64,000 nt of DNA from Mytilus edulis (Eukaryota; Mollusca; Bivalvia; Mytilida; Mytilidae), in assembly GCF_963676685.1 (NCBI RefSeq), contig NC_092355.1, positions 82,179,176 to 82,243,175 on the forward strand, read 5' to 3'. Positions within the stretch are counted from its first letter, which is position 1; each line of letters begins with the position of its first letter. Below are positions 12,701 to 21,735 of the stretch, piece after piece. The translations under genes and the position numbers were made by a program. The notes beneath the pieces were generated by a model that saw nothing but the letters and a program-made list of their open reading frames with translations, made no database searches and was not told the origin of the DNA.

Positions 12701-14657
12701 GGAAGAAAACAATCACGATTTTTTTTCTTTAGTTTTATTTGTTCAAACGTCAATCATATCGTTTGCATATACTGATTTTACAATAAACTAAATTGTGCTC
12801 ATTATGTTTCAGCACGAAAAATATTATACCGCTGGTGGCGATAGTATCGAACCTGACCTGATGCTACTACAGCTAAAGACGCCGCTTGAATTTGGGTCTA
12901 CCGTTAATAAAATCGACCTGGACACGGATATAGGGAAAAATTATACTGGTGAATTATGCACAATATCTGGATGGGGAGCTACCAATGCTACTGGTTAGAT
13001 TTATCATAAATTATTTATAGAAATTAAAGGTTAAGGATGTTTGCTGCTCAGTTTCATAATAAATAACTTTCCTTAAAACTGTATACATTGATAGGGGATT
13101 AATTGAAGAATCAAAAAAGCAAAAAAAATATAGGGGTCAATGTGCTTGTTTTTGAGATATAATTAGCTATTGAAATTTTGGCGGAAAATGTTCTCTCTTG
13201 ATTTTTCATAGCTTTATCATTGACCAGTTAAAGTTCTCAAAAACTATTACAAAATAAATAAATTTTTATAAGACTTTTTCAAATGGCGTATAATTATACA
13301 TGGAAAAGATTTATAAAAAGAAATATGGGTGTTCATGGGCAAAAATTTTTAAGATATTTAACTTGATAAAACCAGAAGATTTTGAAAATCTGACAAAAAG
13401 TCCAAAACATGACAAGCAAACATCCTTAAAGATACAAAACGAATATTCAAACTCATAAGTCTAACACAAAAGGACAACGCCATGGACAAAAAACACTTAA
13501 AAGACGAAAAGACAGACTATACTAGTATAAGAATAGCAGCACCACTAAATTTTAATCAGATACCTTGACTTTCTAATTTGTCTTTTATTTTCTTGCGAAC
13601 GTTACACAACATGATTAGAAGATTTAGAGAAATCGTTTACTATTTTCTAGGTTTGAATTATGATAAAAATAGTGTAAGTAAAAGGATTTAATGTGAAAAA
13701 CTTCAGAAAGCTAATAAAAAATAAAACAATTTAATTACCAAAACCTTACAAATACTAATGTTTTGAGGGGTTTTCCTGTTGATGTTACCTCTTGGAACGG
13801 TGTCTTATTACATGCAATGAGTTTACAGAAAACGATCTATTTGTGTATAATTATTATTTGAAAGGTTAAAACAACATAATATCTTTACACATTTCATCTT
13901 CTTTTCACACCAATTTTAATTGTTCGTTTTTACTACAAGCTCCTATACGGTTCCTGTCAAAGTTTTTTATTTTGTTTTAACATTTGCTTCATAATCTATG
14001 ATCGGTATTTTTTTTTTAAAATGAATCTGTTCGTATTTTGTTTTTAAGGATGAACAAGGGCTTAGCTTATCAAAATAGAAAAAAAAAAGCATAGTGTTTA
14101 AGCAGGGGAAATAACAACAACAACAAAAAAACCAATGCGCGATGTCAGGTATACGTCTATGCAATTTTAACCAACAAAAAGAAAAAAAAATCTAGATGTG
14201 TACAGGACAAATCATGTCCCAATATAATAAAGATAACTACGGATTGCATTCTTGTCTTTAAGTTAAAATACTTCTGAAAAAAAGTAGGGCGTATGATTTA
14301 AGTTAACATCGTCGATAAAACAGAAATAAGTTTCAACTGGTGGTTTTTATTTACTAAAGAATTCGGCTTTGTATACTTATATTGTATTTATTTCAAGATA
14401 TTTTGTTTATTCAGAGAGATAGCGGTGGGCCTATGGTTTGCAGTAAAAAGCTTGTAGGAGTATTATCGTTTGGTCCTACCCCTTGCGATGGAAGGAGTCC
14501 AAGTGTTCATATCAGAGTTTCTGCTTATACAGACTGGATTAAAGAAAAACTGAAAAATAAAAATAAGAAGAATAACAAAGATAAGAAAGGCAAGAACAAT
14601 AAAAATAATAACAAAGGAAAGAAAAATAACAAAGAGAGGAAAAATAACAAAAATTGA
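3715..14657 (+). CDS. Trypsin-like serine protease (S1), probably defective copy
   Basis: Likely a secreted S1-family endopeptidase. Exons: possible signal exon 3715-3747 (low confidence), 4156-4346, 6026-6107, 12813-12993, last exon 14415-14657 (TGA). GT-AG borders fit except as noted. Seen: IVNG activation start, CGGAII...LTAAHC (His57), DLMLLQL (Asp102), RDSGGP (Ser195) with Arg where Gly193 is usual, then a tail of about 34 residues that is almost all Lys and Asn. The minus-strand paralogue has a 143-nt exon 4 (Cys168, Cys182, Asp189, Cys191); no counterpart is recognisable between 12994 and 14414. Joining 12993 directly to 14415 reads ACT GAG AGA TAG, a stop. A 23-nt frame-restoring exon at 13651-13673 is possible. 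Intron 2 is 6.7 kb because of a nested transposon. I lean towards a decaying gene or one making a non-catalytic product. Confidence 0.8.
4647..5370. mobile_element. MITE with TTAA target duplication, long inverted repeats
   Basis: Ends are GGTAGCACAATACAAAG and its reverse complement, flanked on both sides by TTAA (4643-4646 and 5371-5374). The arms stay recognisably inverted for about 200 bp. TTAA duplication points to a piggyBac- or Kolobok-type transposase acting in trans. It sits in intron 1 of the plus-strand protease gene and has no coding capacity. Confidence 0.88.
4931..5082. mobile_element. Nested 152-bp MITE
   Basis: Perfect 19-bp inverted ends (CAAAAGGGTGTCTCAGATT and its complement) lie near the centre of the larger TTAA element. 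No convincing target duplication is seen, so it could also be an internal stem of the outer element. Confidence 0.6.
7330..10690 (-). pseudogene. Decayed non-LTR retrotransposon (endonuclease + RT), CR1/Jockey-like
   Basis: Read on the minus strand, fragments follow the order of a LINE ORF2. An endonuclease tail lies at 10654-10451 (LLDLFITND). The start of RT lies at 9816-9565 (KASGPDLISPKLLK). RT continues at 9225-8880, with KNYRLISLLS and CDISIKAFDRVW, where one base inserted or lost near 9065 breaks the frame. The RT active site LFADDTSLY is coded at about 8630-8598. A C-terminal segment at 7756-7475 has CPIYTNLRKELL. The amino end of the endonuclease is missing, and there are several frameshifts and stops. 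It is interrupted by a MITE at about 9230-9564, between RT segments that join well if the MITE is removed. Confidence 0.88.
9230..9570. mobile_element. MITE with palindromic hairpin, nested in the RT pseudogene
   Basis: Removing it restores continuity of the RT reading between SMEKSKCYPSL and NSKPNDVKNYR, so it is an insertion. Ends are similar inverted TTAT(A)CGG... sequences, with a TTATA-like duplication. The right part (9420-9570) is a ~150-bp palindrome: both arms contain GACCCCCTACGGATC or its complement, and the tip reads TTCGGCCTCCGGCCTC. A related element lies at 57.6-58.3 kb. Confidence 0.8.
11142..12812. other. Remaining intron sequence
   Basis: The rest of intron 2 of the plus-strand protease. 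Apart from the palindrome at 11457-11541, I see no gene, tandem repeat or clear element. Confidence 0.5.
11457..11541. repeat. Small palindromic element with GC-rich tip
   Basis: AATAACA...AATGTAGTGCACACT is answered by AGTGTGCACCACATT...TGTTATT across a central CCCGCTACGCGCG. The architecture resembles the hairpins at 9420-9570 and 58175-58314, although the stem sequence is unrelated. Confidence 0.8.
13035..13425. mobile_element. 391-bp MITE with TTAA target duplication
   Basis: Ends GGATGTTTGCT and AGCAAACATCC are exact inverted repeats. TTAA flanks both sides (13031-13034, 13426-13429). It lies in the intron that should contain the missing protease exon. Non-coding. Confidence 0.85.
13440..13555 (+). 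repeat. Dispersed repeat family A, diverged fragment
   Basis: Contains ACTCATAAGTCTAACACAAA and GACAACGCCATGGA, matching the copies at 52.55, 59.3 and 60.64 kb in this window. Confidence 0.6.
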
Positions 14658-15061
14658 ATTTGACACTTGAATGAGGCAATTAAAGAATGTTATGAAATTG
14701 TTTTTATGTTTATTGTTGGCCTGATTACATTGTAACTCCAAGTCTTAAATCTCACAATTATGTCAAAATGTTTCTTAATTGGCATTAGTAAAGCTTCGTC
14801 CTGTCAATTACTACAGTTAAAATTTCAATTAACATTTCATTGATTAATAGGTAATAACCGCACTAGATATAAACCAATCAAGTTATTCATCCTTTTTTTT
14901 CTGCTTAAAAGGCTTAAATAACAATGTTACCTGAAGTTCAACAAAAATTTATAGAAACAACAAATATATATATAAAAAGGATGGTTATTTATTCACCCAA
15001 GAATTTTTCTTAGCAGGTTTAATTTCATAAAACCGTTAAAATTAACGAAATATGTTTTCGT
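14658..15061. other. Downstream flank of the plus-strand protease
   Basis: The 3' flank and probable 3' UTR. AT-rich, with no clear feature beyond AT-rich runs. Confidence 0.4.
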
Positions 15062-15330
15062 ATGAATCATGTGACTTACTGTGTGTCCTGTGTGCATCAC
15101 TCCTTTTTGAATTTTTGAAATACTAAGGCTTTTCTATCTCAGGTATAGATTACCTTAGCTGGATTTAGAAAAACTATTATAAATTTTGGTCATCAATGCT
15201 CGTCAACTTCGTACTTGATTTTACCTTTTTAACATTTTTGGATCCGAGCGTCACTGATGAGTCTTTTGTGGACGAAACGTGCGTATAACGTATATACACA
15301 GTTTAGTCCTGGTATCTATGATGAGTTAAT
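15062..15330 (+). repeat. Hammerhead-bearing dispersed repeat, copy 1
   Basis: Shares ordered segments with the copy at 21.43-21.73 kb (TAGATTACCTTAGC, TCAATGCTC, TCAACTT, TACTTG) and with the copy at 28.48 kb (GAGCGTCACTGATGAGTC, then a CCTGGTA(C/T)C tail). The hammerhead core lies near its 3' end. Confidence 0.8.
15248..15291 (+). ncRNA. Hammerhead ribozyme motif (type I-like, tiny stem III)
   Basis: Order seen: GCGTCA, CTGATGA (15254-15260), stem II GTC/GAC with 7-nt loop, GAAA (15274-15277), stem III of two pairs with tetraloop GTGC, cleavage triplet GTA (15283-15285), then TAACGT. The stem I strands GCGTCA and TAACGT pair with one mismatch. All core positions are present. GUA is an allowed NUH site, usually weaker than GUC. 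Activity is inferred. Confidence 0.75.
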
Positions 15331-15639
15331 TTAATGTCAAAAGAGCTAAACTTGAAATCATAAGGCAACTATAAATAGATGTATTTTATACCGTCAACAG
15401 ACAGTTATGATATACATATCTAACGTGATTAAATTGTGATATCAATATACTGTGTTTTGTCTAAGTTTGATTTGTGAGGTCGGATTTATCTTCCGATATG
15501 ATCATGAGAGTGCCAGTCTAGCGATGAATATCCGACATTAGTTGTACAATACACACCATAAACATAACTATATATGTTTGTGATACCAAAGACAAGTTTA
15601 TTGGGTTAATAAATATTTGAATCATCTATAAAAAAGGGA

Positions 15640-15800
15640 GATGTTGTACGATTGCCAATGACACAACTCTCCACAAGAGACACACAAGACACATAAATTA
15701 ACAATTAAGGGCACCGTACAGCTTTCAACAATAAACACCGCCCATACCGCATAGACAGCTATTATAGGCCCCAACATAACAATGTTAAACATAACCTCAG
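15640..15800 (-). repeat. Dispersed repeat family B, antisense fragment
   Basis: Reverse complement of the segment seen at 35.0-35.16 kb. Shared words include GATTGCCAATGA and CAACAATAA...CCGCATA...AGCTAT. Confidence 0.75.
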
Positions 15801-16325
15801 GCTGTCATCTTAAATATATGAAATAAAGCTTTCCTACCAAGTAAAGAGGACTACACTCAACCATTCTAGGAATACAACATTTTGATACAAAGGGTTGTTG
15901 TTGGAAACATAAAAGAGTTGAAAGATTGAAAGGAATTCGTTGTTTATCATATACCGCATCAGTTTTCAAAAGAATCCAGGAAAACAGTTGCACGGTAAGT
16001 CTATGTATTTGTTTTATTTTTCTGATAAAAATGTGAAGTACTTTAAACCAGTCTTAATTCGAACAGATGTTCAATTTATCAGCATTACTACTACTAAGTT
16101 TTTTCATATTTAACAGAAAGGAAGTTGTTGCTGCTAATGTTATATATACTATAACTATGATATAATCTAAAGATAAATAAGCTTAATGGTTACAATCAAT
16201 TCAAGTTTAATTTAAATACATGTCTTTAAACAGAAAAAAACATTTAAAAGAAGGTAAACACATGTTGTTATTATGTGTATTTTTAAAGTGTATAGTTGAT
16301 AATGAATGCTAATAACATATTTCAG

Positions 16326-17750
16326 ATACCACTTGGCATTTTGCAGGAAGACGAAAATTAGACGAGACATGATAAAAATTATAGAACATCTTCCACAGTA
16401 TACACCTAATTCACACGATAAGATGATACCAATTTTGATGGGAGGTGATGAACTCTCTGTTGTAAGAGGGGAGGAGCACAGAAAGCAAGGGATGATGGGG
16501 TTTCACAAGAAGATCGCCTAGAAGGTTTTATTTGGAAAAGCGAAGACTGGCATGCCCATGTAGTATCATTGCAGGTGAGAATAAGAATTGAGGTTTTATT
16601 TTTATAATAGCATTTAAACTTATAGCAAATTACACTTATTTTAATAATCCAACTCAAAGTATTTTATTGTTCAAATAACAGAACTTTCATTGTATAGATA
16701 AAAGATGGACAAGTTGTAAAATACTGCCAAAGAAACAACAAGTATAAATAAACAATTATTAGTGAATTTTTCCCATAAAAACTCCTACCATCTGAGTGCA
16801 TGTACAATACCGTAAATTTGTTTGTTTAACTTGTTCAATGGCATTTGATATCACCTGACAAATACATAGGAAAATTAATTGATAAATGGTACCCATTCTG
16901 ATTCAACTAAAGTTATATTGTTAAACATCCTTTCAAAGCTACAGTTACGGAACCTTTTTGACCACAGAAGTGTAAAGTCTGAGGCATGAATTAGTATATG
17001 TATATAGATAAGGAAACATCACAGACACAAATTTTACGTTTAAGGTTATTCAAGTAGAGTTCACTAGTGATCTTTGTGAAAATTGGAGTTAACAAACACT
17101 TTTATGGTGAGTATTTTTTATGAGAAAAAATATTTGTTAAATTTAGGAATTAAACTTTGCTTAAAATAAAGGTTAGTGGTGTCCATCGGTGATTCAAAAT
17201 CAGTACATGCACAGTCCCTCCCCCTCTATTGCTGTTCTTAATCTAAAGGTCATATATATATTTCTTACTTTGACCAAAGTTGATGATCAGAGGACTGGTA
17301 TTTTATACATGTACGGTGTAAGAAATATAACCGTTTACTTAAATAATTTATCTACATCACATTGATATCTGATTTAATTGGAATAAGAAAAGCAATAATA
17401 TGTACTTCTGACCAGATCTTTTCTTTTTGATTTAATATGCACCATTATTGTATTGCAGGTAAAAGATGCTGTAAATAATTGTCGGGACTTCCTGCGTTTT
17501 GTGACACAAGGGTATGTCATCATTGCTGCTCTGAATATGCTAAATATGCACTGTGAATGGCATTGAAGAGAGCCTGAGTACTAAAACAAAGAAAGAGAAG
17601 AAGACTTTTATTGAAAATGTATCCAAAAATATAGTTTTAAAATTCCTTCAAAAGGAGATGCCATCCTTAAAGCATCTCATCACATTATTATTTATAGACC
17701 ATGTGGTGTTTCGTGCAAGTGTTGTTGACATAATTTTAAAGTACATTTAG
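16326..17750 (+). pseudogene. DUF6589-like protein fragment, frameshifted
   Basis: Two exon-like blocks. Block A, 16326-16574, is preceded by TTTCAG and ends at CAG|GTGAGA. It reads HLPQYTPNSHDKMIPILMGG, then DELSVVRG, and after a one-base frameshift near 16490 DRLEGFIWKSEDWHAHVVSLQ. Block B, 17459-17750, is preceded by TATTGCAG. It reads VKDAVNNCRDFLRFVTQGYV, then after a second frameshift near 17555 MNGIEESLSTKTKKEKK. The G-G-D-x-L, DRLEG and EDWHA words in this order match my memory of the DUF6589 family, which is abundant and mobile-like in molluscs and cnidarians. Its function is unknown. The two frame breaks argue against a working gene. Upstream family segments are not visible. Confidence 0.65.
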
Positions 17751-18689
17751 GGTATATTCCTTTCATAACACAGTTTAGTTTTGATTTATATTAATGATTG
17801 TTGTTATAGTGCTGTATGTGTCTATGTGTGTACAAAAATGTACTTATCAGCTAAGAACTAGGTTTTATTAGTGCTTGTGTTTATATATCAAATAGGAAAT
17901 TTTATTGATGGATTGAGATATCAAAATTACCCCTCATTTTTTCAAAATACCTATTCCTCAGAAAGAGAAGTCTGCGATAGGGGAAGAAACTATTGTAAAT
18001 AACTAAAGACTTGTGTGGTAGAATTCATTTTAAATTGGAGAAAATCTGTTAATTTTTCTTTTTGACTGCTAGTAAAAATTAAACAAGTAATAAGAAATTG
18101 AGTTTATTAATATATTGTTTGTACAAATATTCACGCCTTGATTATTGTTTGAAAAATAAATACTGTTTATTGATAACAACTTGCATTGTTTCCTTTACTT
18201 AGTGTTCTTTCTGTGCAAAAACCGTACGACGTATGTTTACTTTGGAACTTGATTGCATTGATTGTTGGATTAAAGTCAATGACAATTTTTCATGCATGCC
18301 TTTGAAATTTGAAAAGGTTAAGCAGTGATCAAAATCAAAACCAAAAACTGTTTGAAAATAACTGGAACTACTCACAATAACTATACATTAAATAGGATTA
18401 TTTGATTTCCCATTCTGCCACATACGTCTTATACTGACTGTCTAACTATTTGGATAAATCGATACCTTTTTATCGAATTCCGGAGCTTGTCTTTTAGTGG
18501 TTGCTGTCTTTTATATCATTTGTTGTTTTTGTTTCTAATAATTGATGACTCAATATTTACGCATTAATTTAACTAATTGCTGGCCATGGAGGAAAGGGCA
18601 GGCCATAATACTAACTTATGGTTGCATAAATTCATGCCCAGAAACAAAATGTATATATGAACCTGTCAAACCACGACACATGCCATATG
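17751..18689. other. Intergenic sequence without recognisable features
   Basis: AT-rich. A 61-codon open frame at 18542-18727 runs into the following repeat and has no domain. Confidence 0.4.
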
Positions 18690-19000
18690 TACAAGTGCAT
18701 GTTAGTTGTACCAAGTCAGGAGCCTGAAAATTCAGTGAGGGTTGTTGTTGTGTACCACATCTGTTTTTCTTTTGTTGCTTTTTAAATCATGGATTTATTG
18801 TAATGATAAATTATGTAATTAGTTTTCTTGTTTGGTTTTACATATGCCTCTGAAGTCTCTAAAGTTCTGCTTGTCATTGACTTTGCTCATTGTTGAAGGT
18901 CTTACAGTTGCTAAATACTTTTGTGTCATATGTTTTCTGGTACCAGGAAGAGAGTAGTCTCATTGGCAATCATACCACATCTTATCAGTAAACAAGCAAA
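18690..19000 (+). repeat. Dispersed repeat family B, partial copy
   Basis: Contains ACCAAGTCAGGAGCCTG, TTTGCTCATTGTTGAAGG and CTCATTGGCAATCATACC in the order also seen at 34.9-35.2, 43.4-43.8 and 44.9-45.2 kb. Confidence 0.75.
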
Positions 19001-19561
19001 CAACAAAAAGAAACTGCACTGCACAGGTCAAAGCTTATCTTCTTTGAATTGAAGCCCTTTAATTGAACATGTATTTAGTTATTTCTGTTGTCGGATAATT
19101 GCAACACTTCTATTGACGTTACCGTAACACCAATTTAATGGGTGATGTGATTCTTCTACATATCCAATCCATCTGATTGGGGGGAAATTAAAAAATGAAA
19201 CTTGAAACAAAATCCTCAATGAACGACGCTGAAATGATTATTGAAGCAATTTTTGATCGCTGACACATTGACTAATTTGCAGATCATCTCTTCGTTAATT
19301 TTATTGACGCCATCACGATTTGGTTGACTGTAATAGAACATTCGTTATACACATGATATTATATACTGTCCTTATGTCATTATTACAATAGCGTTTCTTT
19401 TGCACGAATGTGATCTACCGAATTAGTCCTTTGTAATAACATAAGCAACACGAAGGAAGTCACATGTAAAGCAGGATATGCTTACCCTTAAAAAAACACA
19501 TGAAATCCCCCCCAGTTTTGGTGGGGTTTGTTTTGTTGTTTTGTTGTTTTATCATTTTATT

Positions 19562-19658
19562 CATTTATATATGTTCCATCTGCTTTGCATAATAATATTC
19601 CATACTCATGTAGGCTTGAGTATATTATTATGCAAAGCAGATGGAATATACATAAATG
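19562..19658. repeat. 97-bp near-perfect hairpin
   Basis: Arms of about 36 bp (TTCCATCTGCTTTGCATAAT and its complement at the core) differ by two bases. The loop of about 25 bp contains a further ACTC/GAGT pairing. It could be a very short MITE or a hairpin RNA gene; nothing here separates these. Confidence 0.85.
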
Positions 19659-20592
19659 GACAATTGCAATGTTTGTTAATTGATATCTCTAACTGGTTTT
19701 TCTATTATAATGCGACGAAACACCTGATTTAGTGTTCATGTGAATATGTTTGTCTGTTTGTCGTCTTTCGGGGTTGTTTTTTTTTTGCGTAGTCCATTTA
19801 TCTTGACTTTCAATTCCGGTTTTTTTTTTAGTAAAGGTATGATAAATTCAAATACCAATTGGTAAGTCTACTGATGAATTCCATTTTAAACAGTGTAAAT
19901 GGGGAAAAACCACAAAGCCAAACAGCCGCTTTATCTTGAGCATTTTCAGTGTCATTTACAATATTTTTTACTGTTATTCTGAAATATTGATAATTTCATA
20001 TCTCATAAAAGTTCTTTTTCAAAAAAATCAATCAACTATAATTTTTAATTCAACATCCAGGTGTTTGCACAATATGCCAAGCCTTTAATCGTTTAGATTC
20101 CAAACATTAAATATGTGTAGTGTTGATACGCATTTATTGGTGTGTTAAATATATATTATTGTTTGGTATTTTAAAGTCCGTAGATCTGTCGTTTCTATTT
20201 TTAGGATTTGTAGATACTTACCCTCAACTAATAATTGCCTTATTATTAATATATAATTGTTCAGATTTGTTTTAGAATGTATTTCATACAAACGCTATTG
20301 AATATTGTGTATTTGTGGTGTTGTTTTCTACTATTATTTAACAATGATAGTCCCCAAGGGTAAAACCATCTCAGTAGCCATCACTTCGGTACTGGCATGC
20401 AAATACGGATTTTTTTGTTATTTAAATTTGCTGTTACAAAATTTTGGAAATTGTTTTAAATACAGAAACATATCTCCCTCATGCAAAGCTCTGATACCTT
20501 GCCCGGCTTTGGCTATACATGTTGTCCTTTTTTTTGTTGATAGCTCTTCATATTTTTGATAAACATTGGATTTTAAAATATTTTGGCCTCGA

Positions 20593-20636
20593 TAATTACT
20601 GAAGAGACATTGATTATAGAAATGCGCATCTGGTGC
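20593..20636 (+). ncRNA. Degenerate hammerhead-like motif, unit 1
   Basis: CTGAAGA at 20599-20605 is followed at the expected spacing by GAAATGCGCATC and TGGTGC. Stem II is broken (GAC opposite ATA) and stem I pairs only partly, so this copy is probably inactive. Confidence 0.45.
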
Positions 20637-20946
20637 AGAAACATTGGTACTGCTTATGTTTTTATCACCACCTGGTCGATGCCTCTGCTGGTGGACTGAT
20701 AGACCCCGAGGGTATCACCAGCCCAGTAGCAAGTAATTCGGTACTGGCATAAAAATACAGTTTTTGTGTGATTAAAATTTGCTGTTACAAAATTTAGGAA
20801 CTTGTTTTAATTACAGAAATATGTCTTCCTCATGCAAAGCTCTGATTCTTTGCCTGGCTTTGGCTATACCTTTTGTTCTTTTTGGTTTGGTTTATGTCTC
20901 TTCATCTTTTTAATGAGCTTTGGATTTTCAAATATTTAGGCCTCGA

Positions 20947-20990
20947 GCATCACTGAAGAAACATTAATTGTCGAAATGCGCATCTGGTAC
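20947..20990 (+). ncRNA. Hammerhead ribozyme-like motif with U7A core, unit 2
   Basis: GCATCA, CTGAAGA (20953-20959), stem II AAC/GTC with 7-nt loop, GAAA (20973-20976), two-pair stem III with GCGC loop, triplet ATC, then TGGTAC. Position 7 of the core is A instead of U, which is the least constrained core position. Stem I and stem II each have one mismatch. Confidence 0.6.
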
Positions 20991-21429
20991 AGAAAAAATA
21001 GTACCGTTTATGTTGTTTTGATGTTATTATTATTCTTGTTTTATATTATAGTTTTGCGTTTGCGGCGAATTACTAATAAAACAAACCAACAGCAAAATAA
21101 GATATTAACACAAGTTCAATAACAAAAATCAACAATTGGATCCTTACATGTGTTACTACAATTCAGTGATGTATAAGTCATCATAGTTTTATTGATTTTT
21201 GCCAAAAACATAGCAGACAGAGGTGAACTGTTATAAACAAGACAAGATCTTCAAATAAGTCAATATGACAGAAAACGTAGCTCGACTAATTATTGAACAA
21301 GAATTGTTCTTTTTTAAAGAAGCCACTAGTTCAGCGGTTTAAGTCGTCATATAAATTGAACACGACAGAGATAAACTGTGAATAGCAAACTCTGTCTACA
21401 AAGTAGTCGGATAGCTGAAATTGTCAGTC

Positions 21430-21735
21430 GCCTTCATTAACGATCTTTACCACTGGGTCGATGCCATTGCTGGTGAACGTTTCGTCCCCGAAGGTATCAC
21501 CAGCCCAGTTGTCAACACTTCGGTGTTGACATGAATATCAATTATGTGGTCATTTTTTTTTATAAATTTCCTGTTTACAAAGCTTTGAATTTTTCGAAAC
21601 ACTGAGAATTTTCTTATCCCAAGCATAGATTACCTTAGCCGTATTTGGCACAACTTTTTGTAATTTTGGATCCTCAATGCTCTTCAACTTTCTACTTGTT
21701 TGGCTCTATAAATATTTGAGCGTCACAGGATGTAT
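21430..21735 (+). repeat. Hammerhead-bearing repeat family, copy lacking the core
   Basis: Starts near CCACTGGGTCGATGCC and continues GTATCACCAGCCCAGT, TAGATTACCTTAGCC, TCAATGCTCTTCAACTT. The homology stops inside the ribozyme: GAGCGTCAC is followed by AGGATG instead of TGATGA. Confidence 0.75.

Larger units (their letters stand above)
20345..21020 (+). repeat. Tandem dimer (~354 bp unit) with hammerhead-like motifs
   Basis: Two head-to-tail copies share AGGGTA...CAGTAGC, TTCGGTACTGGCAT, TTTGCTGTTACAAAATTT, CTCATGCAAAGCTCTGAT and GAAATGCGCATCTGGT. Landmarks in the two units lie 351-354 bp apart. Each unit ends in a hammerhead-like motif. Tandem units bounded by such motifs are typical of retrozymes (non-autonomous elements spread through circular RNA). 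Confidence 0.8.

Noticed and set aside
21470-21500. GTTTCGTC as an antisense hammerhead
   Set aside because: It is part of the repeat body (GTTTCGTCCCCGAAGG); no CUGAUGA partner or stems around it.
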